In this document: positions 18,101 to 27,232 of the stretch, in pieces | Layout: each line of letters opens with the position of its first letter | How positions within the stretch are numbered: position 1 is the stretch's first letter | DNA from: Leucobacter insecticola | GTDB lineage: Bacteria; Actinomycetota; Actinomycetes; Actinomycetales; Microbacteriaceae | DNA length: 64,000 bases | NCBI RefSeq assembly: GCF_011382965.1 | Contig: NZ_CP049934.1 | Location: forward strand, 372,001-436,000 | Direction of reading: 5' to 3' | Translations under genes and position numbers: made by a program | Notes under the pieces: generated by a model | Told to the model about the DNA's origin: nothing | The model's input: the letters and a program-made list of their open reading frames with translations, nothing else | The model's database searches: none

Positions 18101-19117
18101 TTACTTCTCCTCCGTTGCGTGCTCAGTGTCGGCCGCAGGACCCACCACGTCGATGTACACATCCTCAAGCGAGATCGGTGCGATCGCGTATCGCAGCAGC
18201 GATCCCGCCCTGACCCGGTCTTCTGCCCAGCGAATCACGGCGTCCGCACTGGCCTGCGGGAGCGCGGCGACCTTGCGGTACGCGCTGTTCCGCAGCGGCG
18301 TCACGGCGTCGGGCCAGGCAACATCCTCGCCCGCGAGGTCGACCTCCACGACGAGGTGTCCGTTGAGGTCGCCGAGCACCTCGGCACGACTCCCCTCGCG
18401 CACGACGTGTCCGTGGTCCAGGATCACCGCACGATCGATCACGTGCTCCGCCTCGCGGACGTTGTGGGTGACGAGCAGCACGGCCGATCCCGCGTCAGCG
18501 ATCGCGCGGATCTGCGTCCACAGCAGTTGCCGCCGCACCGGATCAACGTCGTTCGTCGGCTCGTCCAGCACCACGAGCGCGCCCGGCGCGACGACGGCCA
18601 TTGCAAACGCGGTGAGTCGGGCGATACCGCCCGAGATCTTCTGCGCGGGAACGTTGGCCCAGGGGCCGAGGTCGAGGCCTTCGATGAGGGCGTCGGTGTT
18701 GGCGCTGGCCTCTGCGCGGCTCAGCCCGCGGATCTGACCGACCTGCGCGATGGCGCTGCGAGGAGTCAACCCGGTGATCGGCACGTTCGCCTGAGCCTGC
18801 ACGCAGCTCAGCGCCCGCGCCTTGCTCGGGTGCGCAATCGCGTCAATCCCCGCGAGGGTGACGCGGCCAGAATCGGGGCGCACCAGTCCAACGATCTGGT
18901 TCACAAGCGAGGTTTTGCCGGCACCGTTGTGACCGAGCAGGCCGACGATTTCACCCGCGTTCACACTCAGGTTAACGCCGGCGCTGGCGACCGCACCGTT
19001 TCTGCCGCGGTACCGCTTGTGCAGGTCTTCGATCCTGAGCACGGGATCGGCGGGGTGCCCCGCTGCATCCGCGGCTGACGCGCCGCGCGCTGCGCCCCGC
19101 GTGTCGTTCTTGATCAT
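18101..19117 (-). CDS. ABC transporter ATP-binding protein
   Basis: This is the ATPase of the exporter. Walker A is GHNGAGKTS (about residue 62), the signature is ISGGIARL rather than LSGGQ (about 157), Walker B is ALVVLDEPTNDVDP (about 175), and the H-loop is LLVTHNVREAE. The last 100 residues form the extra domain of DrrA-like drug exporters. The ATG at 19117 (MIKNDTRG) has AAAGGG upstream. The Q-loop and signature deviations are modest and activity is expected. Confidence 0.87.
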   Translation of the reverse strand: MIKNDTRGAARGASAADAAGHPADPVLRIEDLHKRYRGRNGAVASAGVNLSVNAGEIVGLLGHNGAGKTSLVNQIVGLVRPDSGRVTLAGIDAIAHPSKARALSCVQAQANVPITGLTPRSAIAQVGQIRGLSRAEASANTDALIEGLDLGPWANVPAQKISGGIARLTAFAMAVVAPGALVVLDEPTNDVDPVRRQLLWTQIRAIADAGSAVLLVTHNVREAEHVIDRAVILDHGHVVREGSRAEVLGDLNGHLVVEVDLAGEDVAWPDAVTPLRNSAYRKVAALPQASADAVIRWAEDRVRAGSLLRYAIAPISLEDVYIDVVGPAADTEHATEEK

Positions 19118-19159
19118 CTTCGTGTGCCCTTTCGATCGCGATCTCATTCCCGAGTGAAT

Positions 19160-19209
19160 ATACCCAACGGTATCACATTCCAAATGGCATGAAATACCGA
19201 TCGGTATTT
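19160..19209. promoter_or_regulatory. Two matching TetR operators between exporter and regulator
   Basis: AAATACCGATCGGTATTT (19192-19209) is a perfect 18-bp palindrome 14 bases upstream of the TetR start. A second site with the same half-sites and the same 4-bp spacer, ATACC-CAAC-GGTAT, lies at 19160-19173. The centres are 34 bp apart. Both are between the divergent exporter operon and the TetR gene, so the regulator very likely represses both directions. Confidence 0.85.
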
Positions 19210-19223
19210 GCTAGACTCAGCGC

Positions 19224-20162
19224 ATGAGCACCGACGGTCAACGCAGCGAAAACACCGGCAACCCCGAATCGCTCTCTGTCGCAGCGAAGGCGCTCGCGAA
19301 AGCTACCTCCCAACTCGCGAAGGCGATGAGCGAACAGGCCGCGGACCTCGTCCCTGAGATCAAGTCGGGCATAGCCAGCAGCTTAAAGGAAGCGTCGGAG
19401 ACCCTCAGCCGTGCCGCCGAGCGCGCGCAATCGCAGCCGAACGAAACATCAGCTCAGAGCTCTAAAGCCGCGCGCACCCGAGCAGAGATCATCCACGCTG
19501 CGCGCGAGGTGTTCGCGACGCAGGGTATCGAGCGCGCCTCGATGGTGGATATCGCAAAGGCGGCAGGTTTCACGAAGGGTGCCATCTATGCCAACTTCGC
19601 GTCGAAGCAGGATCTCATTCTCGCGGTTGCGCGGTCAACCAATGCGACGGCAAACGACGCCGCCGCAGCGGAGGCCAGTCCGTGCGGCGCGGATTCCGCC
19701 GCAGACACCGGCAGCGACTCCGGCCACTCCGTGCTCGGCACTCCCGAGGGTGACATCGATACGCATACCCTGACCGAGTGGCTCCGCGCGTCACTGCAAA
19801 ACACCCGAATGCTCCTCGCACTCGAACTCATTGCGTACGGCATCCGCCACCCCGAGCTGCGAGATGAATTCGCCGACTATCTGGGCGACGGCCTGACCTC
19901 CCTCACCCAGCAGGTCGCGAACCTCCGCCGCACCCGAGCGCAGCGATCCGGAACACCACCGCGCACCGCCGCGCCCGCGGGGACCCCCACCCTGCCCGAC
20001 TGCGCCCCCGATCAGGGCGACACCGACACTGCTGTCGCCGTGATGTCGGTAGCTAACCAAACCGGCCTACTCCACATGTTTGCGGCGGAGCCCGCCACCG
20101 CGCCCGAGGCCGGCGCGCGGATCATCGCCGCGCTGCTCTCCGCAAACGACCGCGGCGCCTAG
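19224..20162 (+). CDS. TetR-family repressor with an 80-residue helical N-terminal extension
   Basis: The helix-turn-helix domain is at about residues 85-135 (ARTRAEIIHAAREVFATQG, then FTKGAIYANFASKQDL). Ligand-binding helices follow. Unusually, 80 residues precede it, rich in Ala, Lys, Ser and Glu with a heptad-like pattern (VAAKALAKATSQLAKAMSEQ). This looks like an amphipathic or coiled-coil extension. The ATG at 19224 follows the perfect operator palindrome. It should sense the substrate of the divergent ABC exporter. Its stop overlaps the convergent peptidase stop in a shared CTAG. Confidence 0.87.
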   Translation: MSTDGQRSENTGNPESLSVAAKALAKATSQLAKAMSEQAADLVPEIKSGIASSLKEASETLSRAAERAQSQPNETSAQSSKAARTRAEIIHAAREVFATQGIERASMVDIAKAAGFTKGAIYANFASKQDLILAVARSTNATANDAAAAEASPCGADSAADTGSDSGHSVLGTPEGDIDTHTLTEWLRASLQNTRMLLALELIAYGIRHPELRDEFADYLGDGLTSLTQQVANLRRTRAQRSGTPPRTAAPAGTPTLPDCAPDQGDTDTAVAVMSVANQTGLLHMFAAEPATAPEAGARIIAALLSANDRGA

Positions 20163-21499
20163 CCCAACGACCCCACACGCTCGGCGACAATCCGGCGCAG
20201 TGCAGCCACCGTCAGCTCAATCGACTCGAGGTCAATGCGCTCGTCGTTGCCGTGCATCCCCTCACGGTAACGCTCGTACGTCCACTCCGGCCCGAGCAGA
20301 CCGAAGCCGTAGGCGGGGATCCCGAGCTCACGCAAGACGCGCGCGTCGGATCCGCCGGCGGCCATGATCGGCACCACCGGCGCTCCCGCAATCGTCTCAA
20401 CGGCGCTCGCGATCGCGGCGAACAGCGGCGTCTGCGCGCTTGAGGCTGTCGCTGCCCAGCCGCGCAAGTGCTCGATCCGCGCGCCCTCCGCGAGCGGCCC
20501 CAGCACCGCTGCAAGTAGCTGATCCACCTCGTCATCACCAACACCCGGCAGCGTTCGAATGTCGAGGTCAACACTCGCCGAGCCCGGGATCACATTGTGC
20601 AGCGATCCCGCCCGCACCACCGTCGGTGAGATTGTGATCCGCGATACGGCATGCGCGTACCCCGCGATCCCGCCCAGCTTCGGCAGCGCAGCGTCGAGAC
20701 GAACAGGATCGCGCAGACGCTCGGCAAGATCCGGATCTTCGATGCGGGCCGCAACGAAGCCGTCCCACAGTTCCCCGATCTCTGCCGCCGGCACCGCTTC
20801 ACCGAGGCGCTGCAGAATCTCTCCGAGCCGCAGCGCAGCATTTTCGGCGCCGTAGGGGACCGAGGCGTGCCCGGGTCGTCCGGTGACCGTCAGCCGCCGC
20901 CCGGCCGATCCCTTCTCCGCGACCTCAATCGCCACGTGTCGCCCCATGCGCATGCCGCCCGATTCCGACAGCGCCTCGTCAACACGAGCGATTGCAGCGT
21001 GCTCACGCATCAGCCAGTGGATGCCATACTCGCCCCCGGCCTCCTCGTCGGCAACAGCCAACAACACCAGGTCGCCGCGGGGCTTCTCGGGCGCGAGCGC
21101 AACCTCTCGCAACACACACGCAAACGCCGCCGTCAGATAGAGCATGTCCACGGCACCACGTCCCCAGACCTCGCCGTCAATGAGCTCTCCACCGAAGGGA
21201 TTGTGCGTCCAGCCGTCAGGATCGACCGGCACCACGTCGAGATGCCCCAGCAATCCGAGCGCGGGCGCGCTTGGATCAGTCCCCTTCACCCGCGCGACCA
21301 GTGAAGCCCGCCCGGGAGCCGATTCGAGCACGTGTGTCTCAAGCGCACCGGCCGCAACGGCTTCGGCGAGGAAACGCTGCAGCACACGCACGTTGCGGAT
21401 CTCCTGACCCGACTCGGGTGTGCCGTCATTGACACACGCCTCGCGAATCAGCTCGCGCAACAAAGCGACGGCCGCGCTCTCCACACCCAGCCCGGTCAC
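20159..21499 (-). CDS. M20-family metallopeptidase
   Basis: M20 enzymes are dizinc exopeptidases or dipeptidases. Metal ligands and catalytic residues are visible: His and Asp in LLGHLDVVPVDPDGW (about residue 85), Asp in WGRGAVDML (about 113), Glu-Glu in AVADEEAGGEYG (about 149), and the C-terminal His in MHGNDERIDLES. TGRPGHASVPYGAENA marks the dimerisation domain. It starts at GTG 21499, overlapping the stop of the frame-restored TetR gene. The partner TetR and acyl-CoA ligase suggest a hydrolase for an acylated amino acid or peptide; this is inference. Confidence 0.87.
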   Translation of the reverse strand: MTGLGVESAAVALLRELIREACVNDGTPESGQEIRNVRVLQRFLAEAVAAGALETHVLESAPGRASLVARVKGTDPSAPALGLLGHLDVVPVDPDGWTHNPFGGELIDGEVWGRGAVDMLYLTAAFACVLREVALAPEKPRGDLVLLAVADEEAGGEYGIHWLMREHAAIARVDEALSESGGMRMGRHVAIEVAEKGSAGRRLTVTGRPGHASVPYGAENAALRLGEILQRLGEAVPAAEIGELWDGFVAARIEDPDLAERLRDPVRLDAALPKLGGIAGYAHAVSRITISPTVVRAGSLHNVIPGSASVDLDIRTLPGVGDDEVDQLLAAVLGPLAEGARIEHLRGWAATASSAQTPLFAAIASAVETIAGAPVVPIMAAGGSDARVLRELGIPAYGFGLLGPEWTYERYREGMHGNDERIDLESIELTVAALRRIVAERVGSLG

Positions 21500-22187
21500 C
21501 GCCGCTCACCGCCGTCTCGCACCGCGGCGGAACGCTCAAGCGAATCGAGGATCGCGGCCACACCAGCCCGATACACCGTGAGGCCGTCGATCGTAAGCAG
21601 CGCCTCCCGGTGCTCGCGCACCAGCGGGTAGGGGGAAAGGTCCACAGCGCCAAAAGTACTGATCCACGGCGTCGATCCGTCGCGGGCCGCAGCCCCAAGC
21701 GCATCACCTCGTGTGCGAGAGCAGCCCCCTGCGACACCGCAAAACCAGACACCGCAGCGTACCCGCGAATCAGCGCCTCCCCCGCAAGCCCGCCCTCACT
21801 CAGAAGGCCGAGGATCAGCTCGTCGGCGGAGACGTCACCGGGCCCAACAGGATCAAGCACCGCGCCCTCAATAGCGACCGAGGGAAACTCGAGGCTGAGC
21901 TCCGCGGCCCGCTCCAGGTAGGCTTCGAGCCGCTCGCGCCAGGATCCTTCTGCGGCGAGCGCACACTCCACGGCGGTCGACTGCAGACGATCCAGAGCCG
22001 CCCGGATCAGCTCGTCGCGATTGCGAAAGTGTCGATACATCGCTGTCGCATCAACCCCCAAAGCTTCGCCGAGCCGTTTGAAGGTGGGGCGCAGCTTCGG
22101 CTCATCCCGCGCAAGCTCAAGGAGTGCATCGACGATCATTCGTTGGTCGAGGCGAGCGCGCTTTGAAGTCACCGCTGATGGTTTCAC
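21496..22187 (-). pseudogene. TetR-family regulator, single-base frameshift
   Basis: The first 168 residues are a normal TetR (helix-turn-helix KRLGEALGVDATAMYRHFRNRD). After HEVMRLG the frame turns into Arg/Trp/Cys-rich nonsense. Reading one extra G in CTTGGGG (plus-strand CCCC, 21693-21696) restores AAARDGSTPWISTFGAVDL and LTVYRAGVAAILDSLERSAA to a TGA at 21496-21498. That stop overlaps the M20 GTG start as GTGA. The healed protein is 230 residues, a normal length, so this is more likely an assembly error than a dead gene. It lies nine bases after the ligase stop, in the same operon. Confidence 0.85.
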
Positions 22188-22196
22188 CTGGGTACC

Positions 22197-23915
22197 TTAC
22201 TCGTCTTCGACCTCGGCGCGAACGGCATGGCGGTTCGCGAGCAGCGTGTCCCGCACACGGCGACGCAGCACCTTGCCAATCAGCGACTTCGGCAGTTCTT
22301 CCCAGACCAGGTACGTGCTCGGTCGCTTGTACTCGGCCAGGTGTTCGCGCGCGGCCTCACGAGCGGCCTCTTCATCAAAGCTCGCACCGGGTTCCAGGAT
22401 CAAGGCCACCGTCACAACCTCCGCGCCGCCGCCGCGCGGGATCCCCACCACCGCCGACTCGGCAACACCGGGCACACCGTTCACCACCCGCTCAACCTCG
22501 CTCGGCGAAACGTTGAACCCGCCGGTGATGATGAGTTCCTTCTTGCGGTCGACGACGGTCACAAATCCGTCCTCATCCTGCACCACCAGGTCACCCGTGC
22601 GCAGCCAACCGCCGTCGAGCAGCGTCGCCGCGGTGTCTTCCGGCCGTTTCCAATATCCCTTAAACACCTGGGGGCCGTGGATCAACAGCTCACCCACCTC
22701 GCCGAGTTCGACCTCGCGCGTCGGTTCATCCGGATCGACGACACGAATGTCGGTCGACGGGAAAGGCAGCCCAATCGCGCCGATCTTACGCGCGTCGCTG
22801 AACGGATTTGCGAGCGCAACCGGGCTGGTCTCGGTGAGCCCGTAGCCCTCGTTCAGCATGCTCCCGGCGAGGTCTTCCCAGCGCTTCACCACGGCGGGGG
22901 TCAGCGTCATCGCGCCCGAGATCGCGTACACAACCTGATCGAGATCCAGCTGGCCGTCGCGCGCGACACGAGCGAGCCGGTCAAACATGGGCGGCACCGC
23001 GGGCACAAAGGTCGGCGGAAACTTCTTTGCGGCCTGCGAGACGAGCGCGGGATCGAAGGTCGGAAACAGCACCGCGCGCGATCCCGTCTCGACCGAGTAA
23101 ATCACTGAGAGCAGCAACCCGAAGGCGTGAAACATTGGCAGCAGGCCATAGATGCTGCCCTCGCCGCGCGTGAACTCCGGCATCCACGCCGCGCCCTGGC
23201 GGGCGTTGGCCCAGAGGTTACCGTGAGTGATAATCGCACCCTTGGGGACGCCCGTCGTGCCCGAGGTGTATTGCAAGCAGGCGATGTCGTCTTTGGTGGG
23301 GCGCGGGTGGGCGTTCGGGATCGGCGCCTCACGCTCGAGCTTGTCGAAGGCGATGGTGCCCGTGGTCGGTATCGTCAGCTTCTCGCGTAACTCGCGCGCT
23401 TTCTTGATCGGTAGGCTCAGGGCGAGCCGCGTCGCGAACGGCATCGCGCGGGTGACGTCGACGGAGATAATCGTGTCAATGCGCAGATCAGTGGGCAGGC
23501 TTTGGATCGTGTCCACCACCTTGCTCCACGCGATCACTACGGTAGCGCCGTGATCCCGAAACTGCGTTTCGAGTTCATCGCGGGTGTACAGCGGATTGTG
23601 CTCAACAACGACAGCGCCGAGCCTGAGCACCGCGTAAAAGGCGATGACGTGCTGCGGGGCGTTGGGCATGATGAGCGCGACGCGATCTCCACCCTTCACC
23701 CCGAGCCGTCTCAGGGCGTTCGCAACGCGCGCTACCTTGTCGCCGAGATCGCGGTAGGTGGTTGTCGCGCCAAAGAACGCGATCGCGTCGCGGTCCGCCC
23801 ACTGCGTGCAACGCTCGTCAAGCAGATCCATCAGTGAACCGGTAACGGGCTCGATATCCACAGGGGTGCCGGGCGCGTAAAAGCGGTTCCAGGCGCGCGT
23901 CTCGTTCATGTGCAT
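22197..23915 (-). CDS. Long-chain fatty-acid--CoA ligase (AMP-forming)
   Basis: The enzyme activates fatty acids to acyl-CoA through an acyl-AMP intermediate. The AMP-binding P-loop is YTSGTTGVPKGAI (about residue 220), the A5 motif is NEGYGLTETSPVA (about 365), GWLRTGDLV (about 452) carries the ribose-binding Asp, and the C-terminal catalytic Lys is in LPKSLIGKVLRR. The 572-residue length is standard. Start ATG 23915, or ATG 23909 two codons later. It heads an operon with a TetR and an M20 peptidase. Confidence 0.9.
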   Translation of the reverse strand: MHMNETRAWNRFYAPGTPVDIEPVTGSLMDLLDERCTQWADRDAIAFFGATTTYRDLGDKVARVANALRRLGVKGGDRVALIMPNAPQHVIAFYAVLRLGAVVVEHNPLYTRDELETQFRDHGATVVIAWSKVVDTIQSLPTDLRIDTIISVDVTRAMPFATRLALSLPIKKARELREKLTIPTTGTIAFDKLEREAPIPNAHPRPTKDDIACLQYTSGTTGVPKGAIITHGNLWANARQGAAWMPEFTRGEGSIYGLLPMFHAFGLLLSVIYSVETGSRAVLFPTFDPALVSQAAKKFPPTFVPAVPPMFDRLARVARDGQLDLDQVVYAISGAMTLTPAVVKRWEDLAGSMLNEGYGLTETSPVALANPFSDARKIGAIGLPFPSTDIRVVDPDEPTREVELGEVGELLIHGPQVFKGYWKRPEDTAATLLDGGWLRTGDLVVQDEDGFVTVVDRKKELIITGGFNVSPSEVERVVNGVPGVAESAVVGIPRGGGAEVVTVALILEPGASFDEEAAREAAREHLAEYKRPSTYLVWEELPKSLIGKVLRRRVRDTLLANRHAVRAEVEDE

Positions 23916-23960
23916 AGTTCGAGGGTACCGGGGATCGCCACTTCAACGAGGCGAGACGGC

Positions 23961-23996
23961 CTCACGCGGAATGCAGAAGGGGCGGCCCCAGGAGCA
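23961..23996. repeat. Left copy of 36-bp direct repeat flanking the citAB-tctCBA cassette
   Basis: This segment matches 29488-29523 at 34 of 36 positions. On the minus strand it could encode LLLGPPLLHSA and a stop, the same tail as the DUF3817 protein at 29489 (LLLLGPPVPHSA). No gene body is attached here. It ends four bases before the response-regulator stop codon. Confidence 0.8.
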
Positions 23997-24000
23997 GCCC

Positions 24001-24753
24001 CTACCCGGCCGCAAGCCGATAGAGCACCTCGGGGCGGCCGCGCCGCCCATACCTGTGAGATACGTCAGCCCGCCCACGATCAACCAAATATTCGAGATAC
24101 CGCCTCGCAGTCGGACGGGATATCTCGCAGGCCTCTGCGAGCTGCAACACCGACACCGGGGTAACCGAGTCCAGCTGGTCCAACACGCGCGCAAGCGTCT
24201 GCGGCGCAAGGCCCTTCGGCAGGCCACCAGCATCGGATTCGAGCTGCCACGATCGCGCGACGGACCCAGCATTCACGGCGGGACCGGTGTGAGCATCACC
24301 CCGGTTCAGCATACGATCGATCTCGCTCTGTGCGAGCGGACGCGGGCGTTCCGCCGGGATCATGGGAGCAAAGCTGCTGCGGAACTCACGCAGACGTTCG
24401 CGCAGGACCTCCGCCGTGAATGGCTTCACCAGGTAACCCACCACACGCGCAGACAGGGCCTGCCGCACCGTGACCGCATCACGAGCCGAACTGAGCACAA
24501 TCACACTTGGCGGGTGTGGCATGAGCCGATAAAGCTGCTGGAGCACCTCAACACCGCTGATACCAGGCAATTGCATATCAAGAAGCATCAGGTCGATGTC
24601 TCCCTGAGCTGCCCGAGCCACTGCGGCCTCCCCTGTATCAACTGAAGCAGCAACCACAAAACCGGGAGTCTCAGCCAGGTAACGCCCGTGCAGAGTGCGC
24701 ACCGCCCGCTCATCGTCAACAACCATAACCCTGATCGGTGAATCACTCAGCAC
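24001..24753 (-). CDS. Response regulator, CitB/DcuR family
   Basis: The receiver domain (residues about 5-120) has the acidic pocket in MVVDDERAV, the phospho-acceptor Asp in LMLLDMQLPGISG (about 54), and Lys in YLVKPFTAEVL. The C-terminal DNA-binding domain has LAEACEISRPTARRYLEYLV. The GTG at 24753 was chosen because GGAGGAAG lies just upstream and it overlaps the kinase stop; a start six codons earlier is possible. With its sensor it should regulate the divergent tctCBA tricarboxylate transporter. Confidence 0.88.
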   Translation of the reverse strand: MLSDSPIRVMVVDDERAVRTLHGRYLAETPGFVVAASVDTGEAAVARAAQGDIDLMLLDMQLPGISGVEVLQQLYRLMPHPPSVIVLSSARDAVTVRQALSARVVGYLVKPFTAEVLRERLREFRSSFAPMIPAERPRPLAQSEIDRMLNRGDAHTGPAVNAGSVARSWQLESDAGGLPKGLAPQTLARVLDQLDSVTPVSVLQLAEACEISRPTARRYLEYLVDRGRADVSHRYGRRGRPEVLYRLAAG

Positions 24754-26072
24754 AGCGCTTCCTCCGGCCATTCAAACGAAAACCGCGCACCCGACGCGCG
24801 GCTCGCACCAATCTCGATGCTGCCGCGTCGAGACGTGACCGCTTGCAGCACCAGGTCCAGGCCAACACCTCGCCCCAGACCCCCTACATCGGGCTTTGAT
24901 GAGTATCCGCGCGAAAAGACCTTGCGGGCGAGCTTCTGAGGGATACCCGGCCCATCATCTTCAACCACACCACGAACCATGCCATCGCGCGATTCCAGTG
25001 TCAACCACACGCTTCGTGCGCCTGACTCACTGGCATTGATGCACAGGTTAGATACAACCACGACAAGTTGGTCGTCAGGCACAATACCAGCGCCCACATC
25101 CGCATGGAGCGTCACTCGCCTCGCGCGCAGCTCCGCAGTCAGGCTCTCAACCACAGCGCGCAGCAGGGGGTGCACGGCAGGCAGAACCGACACGGGCTTT
25201 GATGCATCAGTGATTGCCCCCGAATCGCCAGGGAACGCTGTGTGTAGCGGCACAACTTGGGCAATGTAGTCCAGAGCCTGGGTGAATTCCCCCTGACTCA
25301 CTAAACCGTGCACCACGTGCATACGGGTGTGAAACTCGTGGGTTTGCTCCCGCAAGATGGCAGCCGTGCGCTGCTGCTGCTCGGACTCGGCGGCCACGGC
25401 TTCGAGCCGCCGCAGACGTCGATTGAGTGCCGCTCCTAACAGCGAACTTAAGACAGTGCCCACGACAAGCGCTACCGCCGCCCAGGGCACCATCTGCACG
25501 AGTGCCTCGTTAAGATCCTCGGCGATTTTTGCCTCCAGTACCCCCACTGAGACAACGCCGACGACCCCATCTTCACCGCGCACAGGCACCTTTGCACGAA
25601 GCGTTGGCCCGAGCGTTCCGACTTCGGTACCAACGAACTCGCGACCCTGCAGGACAGCAGAATGGTCGGTCGATACGTGTTCGCCGCGTCTCGCTTCATC
25701 CGGGTGGGTGAGACGCACACCCTCAATGTCGGCCACCACCACGTAGTCAACTCCCGCGGCGCGTTCGGTCAAATCGGCGACCTCCTGCAACTCCGCGATA
25801 AGCACCTCGGACGCGATCCGGCCAGGATCGCTCACATCTCCGCTCGCCGCCACCCCCACAAGCCCTGAGCCTTGCAAGACCGCCCGAACTTGCTCCAGAC
25901 GAGCGACGCTCGAGGCGACATCATAAACCTGCTCGGCCGCACGGTCACGAATGCTCCGCTCCTGCACCGCCACGGCGACGCTCAACGTGCCGCCCACACA
26001 GAGCGAGACGATCACCGTCGGCAGCATAACTATCAAGATGCGCATCAACGCGCCAGACTTCTGCAAGAACAT
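24747..26072 (-). CDS. Sensor histidine kinase, CitA/DcuS family
   Basis: The sensor has a membrane segment at about residues 10-36, an extracellular single-Cache ligand domain (about 40-185, with DYVVVADIEGVRLTHPD, then GREFVGTEVGTLGPTLRAKVPV), a second membrane segment (about 193-217), and an H-box THEFHTRMHVVHGLV with the phospho-His. The ATPase domain has VVVVSNLCINASESGA (N-box), EDDGPGIP (G1) and GRGVGLDLV. Such kinases sense citrate or C4-dicarboxylates directly. It is divergent from tctC, whose product may also feed ligand to it. Confidence 0.88.
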   Translation of the reverse strand: MFLQKSGALMRILIVMLPTVIVSLCVGGTLSVAVAVQERSIRDRAAEQVYDVASSVARLEQVRAVLQGSGLVGVAASGDVSDPGRIASEVLIAELQEVADLTERAAGVDYVVVADIEGVRLTHPDEARRGEHVSTDHSAVLQGREFVGTEVGTLGPTLRAKVPVRGEDGVVGVVSVGVLEAKIAEDLNEALVQMVPWAAVALVVGTVLSSLLGAALNRRLRRLEAVAAESEQQQRTAAILREQTHEFHTRMHVVHGLVSQGEFTQALDYIAQVVPLHTAFPGDSGAITDASKPVSVLPAVHPLLRAVVESLTAELRARRVTLHADVGAGIVPDDQLVVVVSNLCINASESGARSVWLTLESRDGMVRGVVEDDGPGIPQKLARKVFSRGYSSKPDVGGLGRGVGLDLVLQAVTSRRGSIEIGASRASGARFSFEWPEEALC

Positions 26073-26251
26073 CCGGGTTGATCTTCTCCTCTGCAGTTTA
26101 CGGCGCCAACGGCATCGCCACCGACGATCCCACTCTCCACGAACGTGAGCATTTAAGAACTCAATTCAATGTCAGGTCTGTCGCTGCCGCAACCACTGCC
26201 ACACTAGTGGAGATTGTGCATCAACAACGTCGTTTGCGCGAAGGAGAAACT

Positions 26252-27232
26252 ATGCGCCGGAAGATCTTCTATGCCGGTCTCGGCCTCGTCTCAGCCGCTG
26301 TCTTCTTGACTGCGGCAGTCAATTCAAGCGCGGCTGGCGGCTCGGACGGCCCACGATCCAAACTCACGATCGTTGCTCCTGCCGCGCCCGGAGGCGGCTG
26401 GGACGGCTTTGCACGCGAGGGGCAACAAGGACTGCGTGCGACCGGCATCGTCGGCAGCGTGCAAGTGGTCAACATACCGGGTGCGGCGGGCACCATCGGG
26501 CTGAGCCAGGTGGCCGGTATGGACGGACGTGAAGACATTTTGTTGGTCACCGGCGGTGTGATGGTTGGCGGGATCATCATCAACGATTCAGCGGTCACGC
26601 TCGAAGACATGGTTCCGATCGCGCGCCTTGCGGACGACTACAACGTTCTTGTTGTGCCAGCTGATTCGCCGTTCAAAACTCTCGATGATTTTATGGCGGC
26701 ACTCAAAGAAAATCCTGGTGGAACTGCGATCGCTGGCGGTTCGCTCGGCGCCATCGATCACATCATGGCCGGTATGCTCACCGCTGAGGCGGGCGTCTCG
26801 CCGCGTGACATGAACTACATTGCCTACCCTGGCGGCGGCGAGGTCGTTTCTTCCATGCTCTCCCACACTGCAAAAGCGGGCCTCTCTGGGTACAACGAGT
26901 TTCGCGACCAAATCGAGGCAGGCAACATCCGCGCCTTGGCGTTGTCAGCCGCAAAACCCGTCGACGACATTCCCGTCCCGACATTCACCGAACAGGGTGT
27001 CGACGTTGCCATGTCAAACTGGCGCGGCTACGTTGCCCCGGCAGGCATCTCCGACGAGGTTCGCGCCGAACTCATCGCGATCGTCTCTGAACTGCGTGAG
27101 AGCGACTCCTGGCAAGACACCCTCAAACGAAACAACTGGGTCGACAGCTATTTGACGGGCGACGATTTTGGCGCATTCATTGTGGAAGAGACCCGCCGCA
27201 CCGCTGAGGTAGTAAAGGAGATCGGACTGTGA
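26252..27232 (+). CDS. tctC: Tripartite tricarboxylate transporter, substrate-binding protein TctC
   Basis: This is the extracytoplasmic solute-binding protein of a TTT-family transporter. It has a signal sequence (MRRKIFYAGLGLVSAAVFLT...) and the family motif IVAPAAPGGGWDGFAR at about residues 38-53, followed by NIPGAAGTIGLSQVAG. No lipobox Cys is evident, so it may be membrane-tethered or released. The ATG at 26252 has AAGGAGA at the right distance. The typical substrate is citrate or a related carboxylate. The gene is first of tctCBA. Confidence 0.92.
   Translation: MRRKIFYAGLGLVSAAVFLTAAVNSSAAGGSDGPRSKLTIVAPAAPGGGWDGFAREGQQGLRATGIVGSVQVVNIPGAAGTIGLSQVAGMDGREDILLVTGGVMVGGIIINDSAVTLEDMVPIARLADDYNVLVVPADSPFKTLDDFMAALKENPGGTAIAGGSLGAIDHIMAGMLTAEAGVSPRDMNYIAYPGGGEVVSSMLSHTAKAGLSGYNEFRDQIEAGNIRALALSAAKPVDDIPVPTFTEQGVDVAMSNWRGYVAPAGISDEVRAELIAIVSELRESDSWQDTLKRNNWVDSYLTGDDFGAFIVEETRRTAEVVKEIGL

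Noticed and set aside
17517..18737. Plus-strand frame of 406 codons across the exporter genes
   Set aside because: It spans two well-supported minus-strand genes, is His/Arg-rich, and reads as a shadow.
23948..23963. GAGGC/GCCTC hairpin as terminator of the response regulator
   Set aside because: The stem is only five pairs with no U-tract. It was kept only as a possible relative of the hairpin at 42760.
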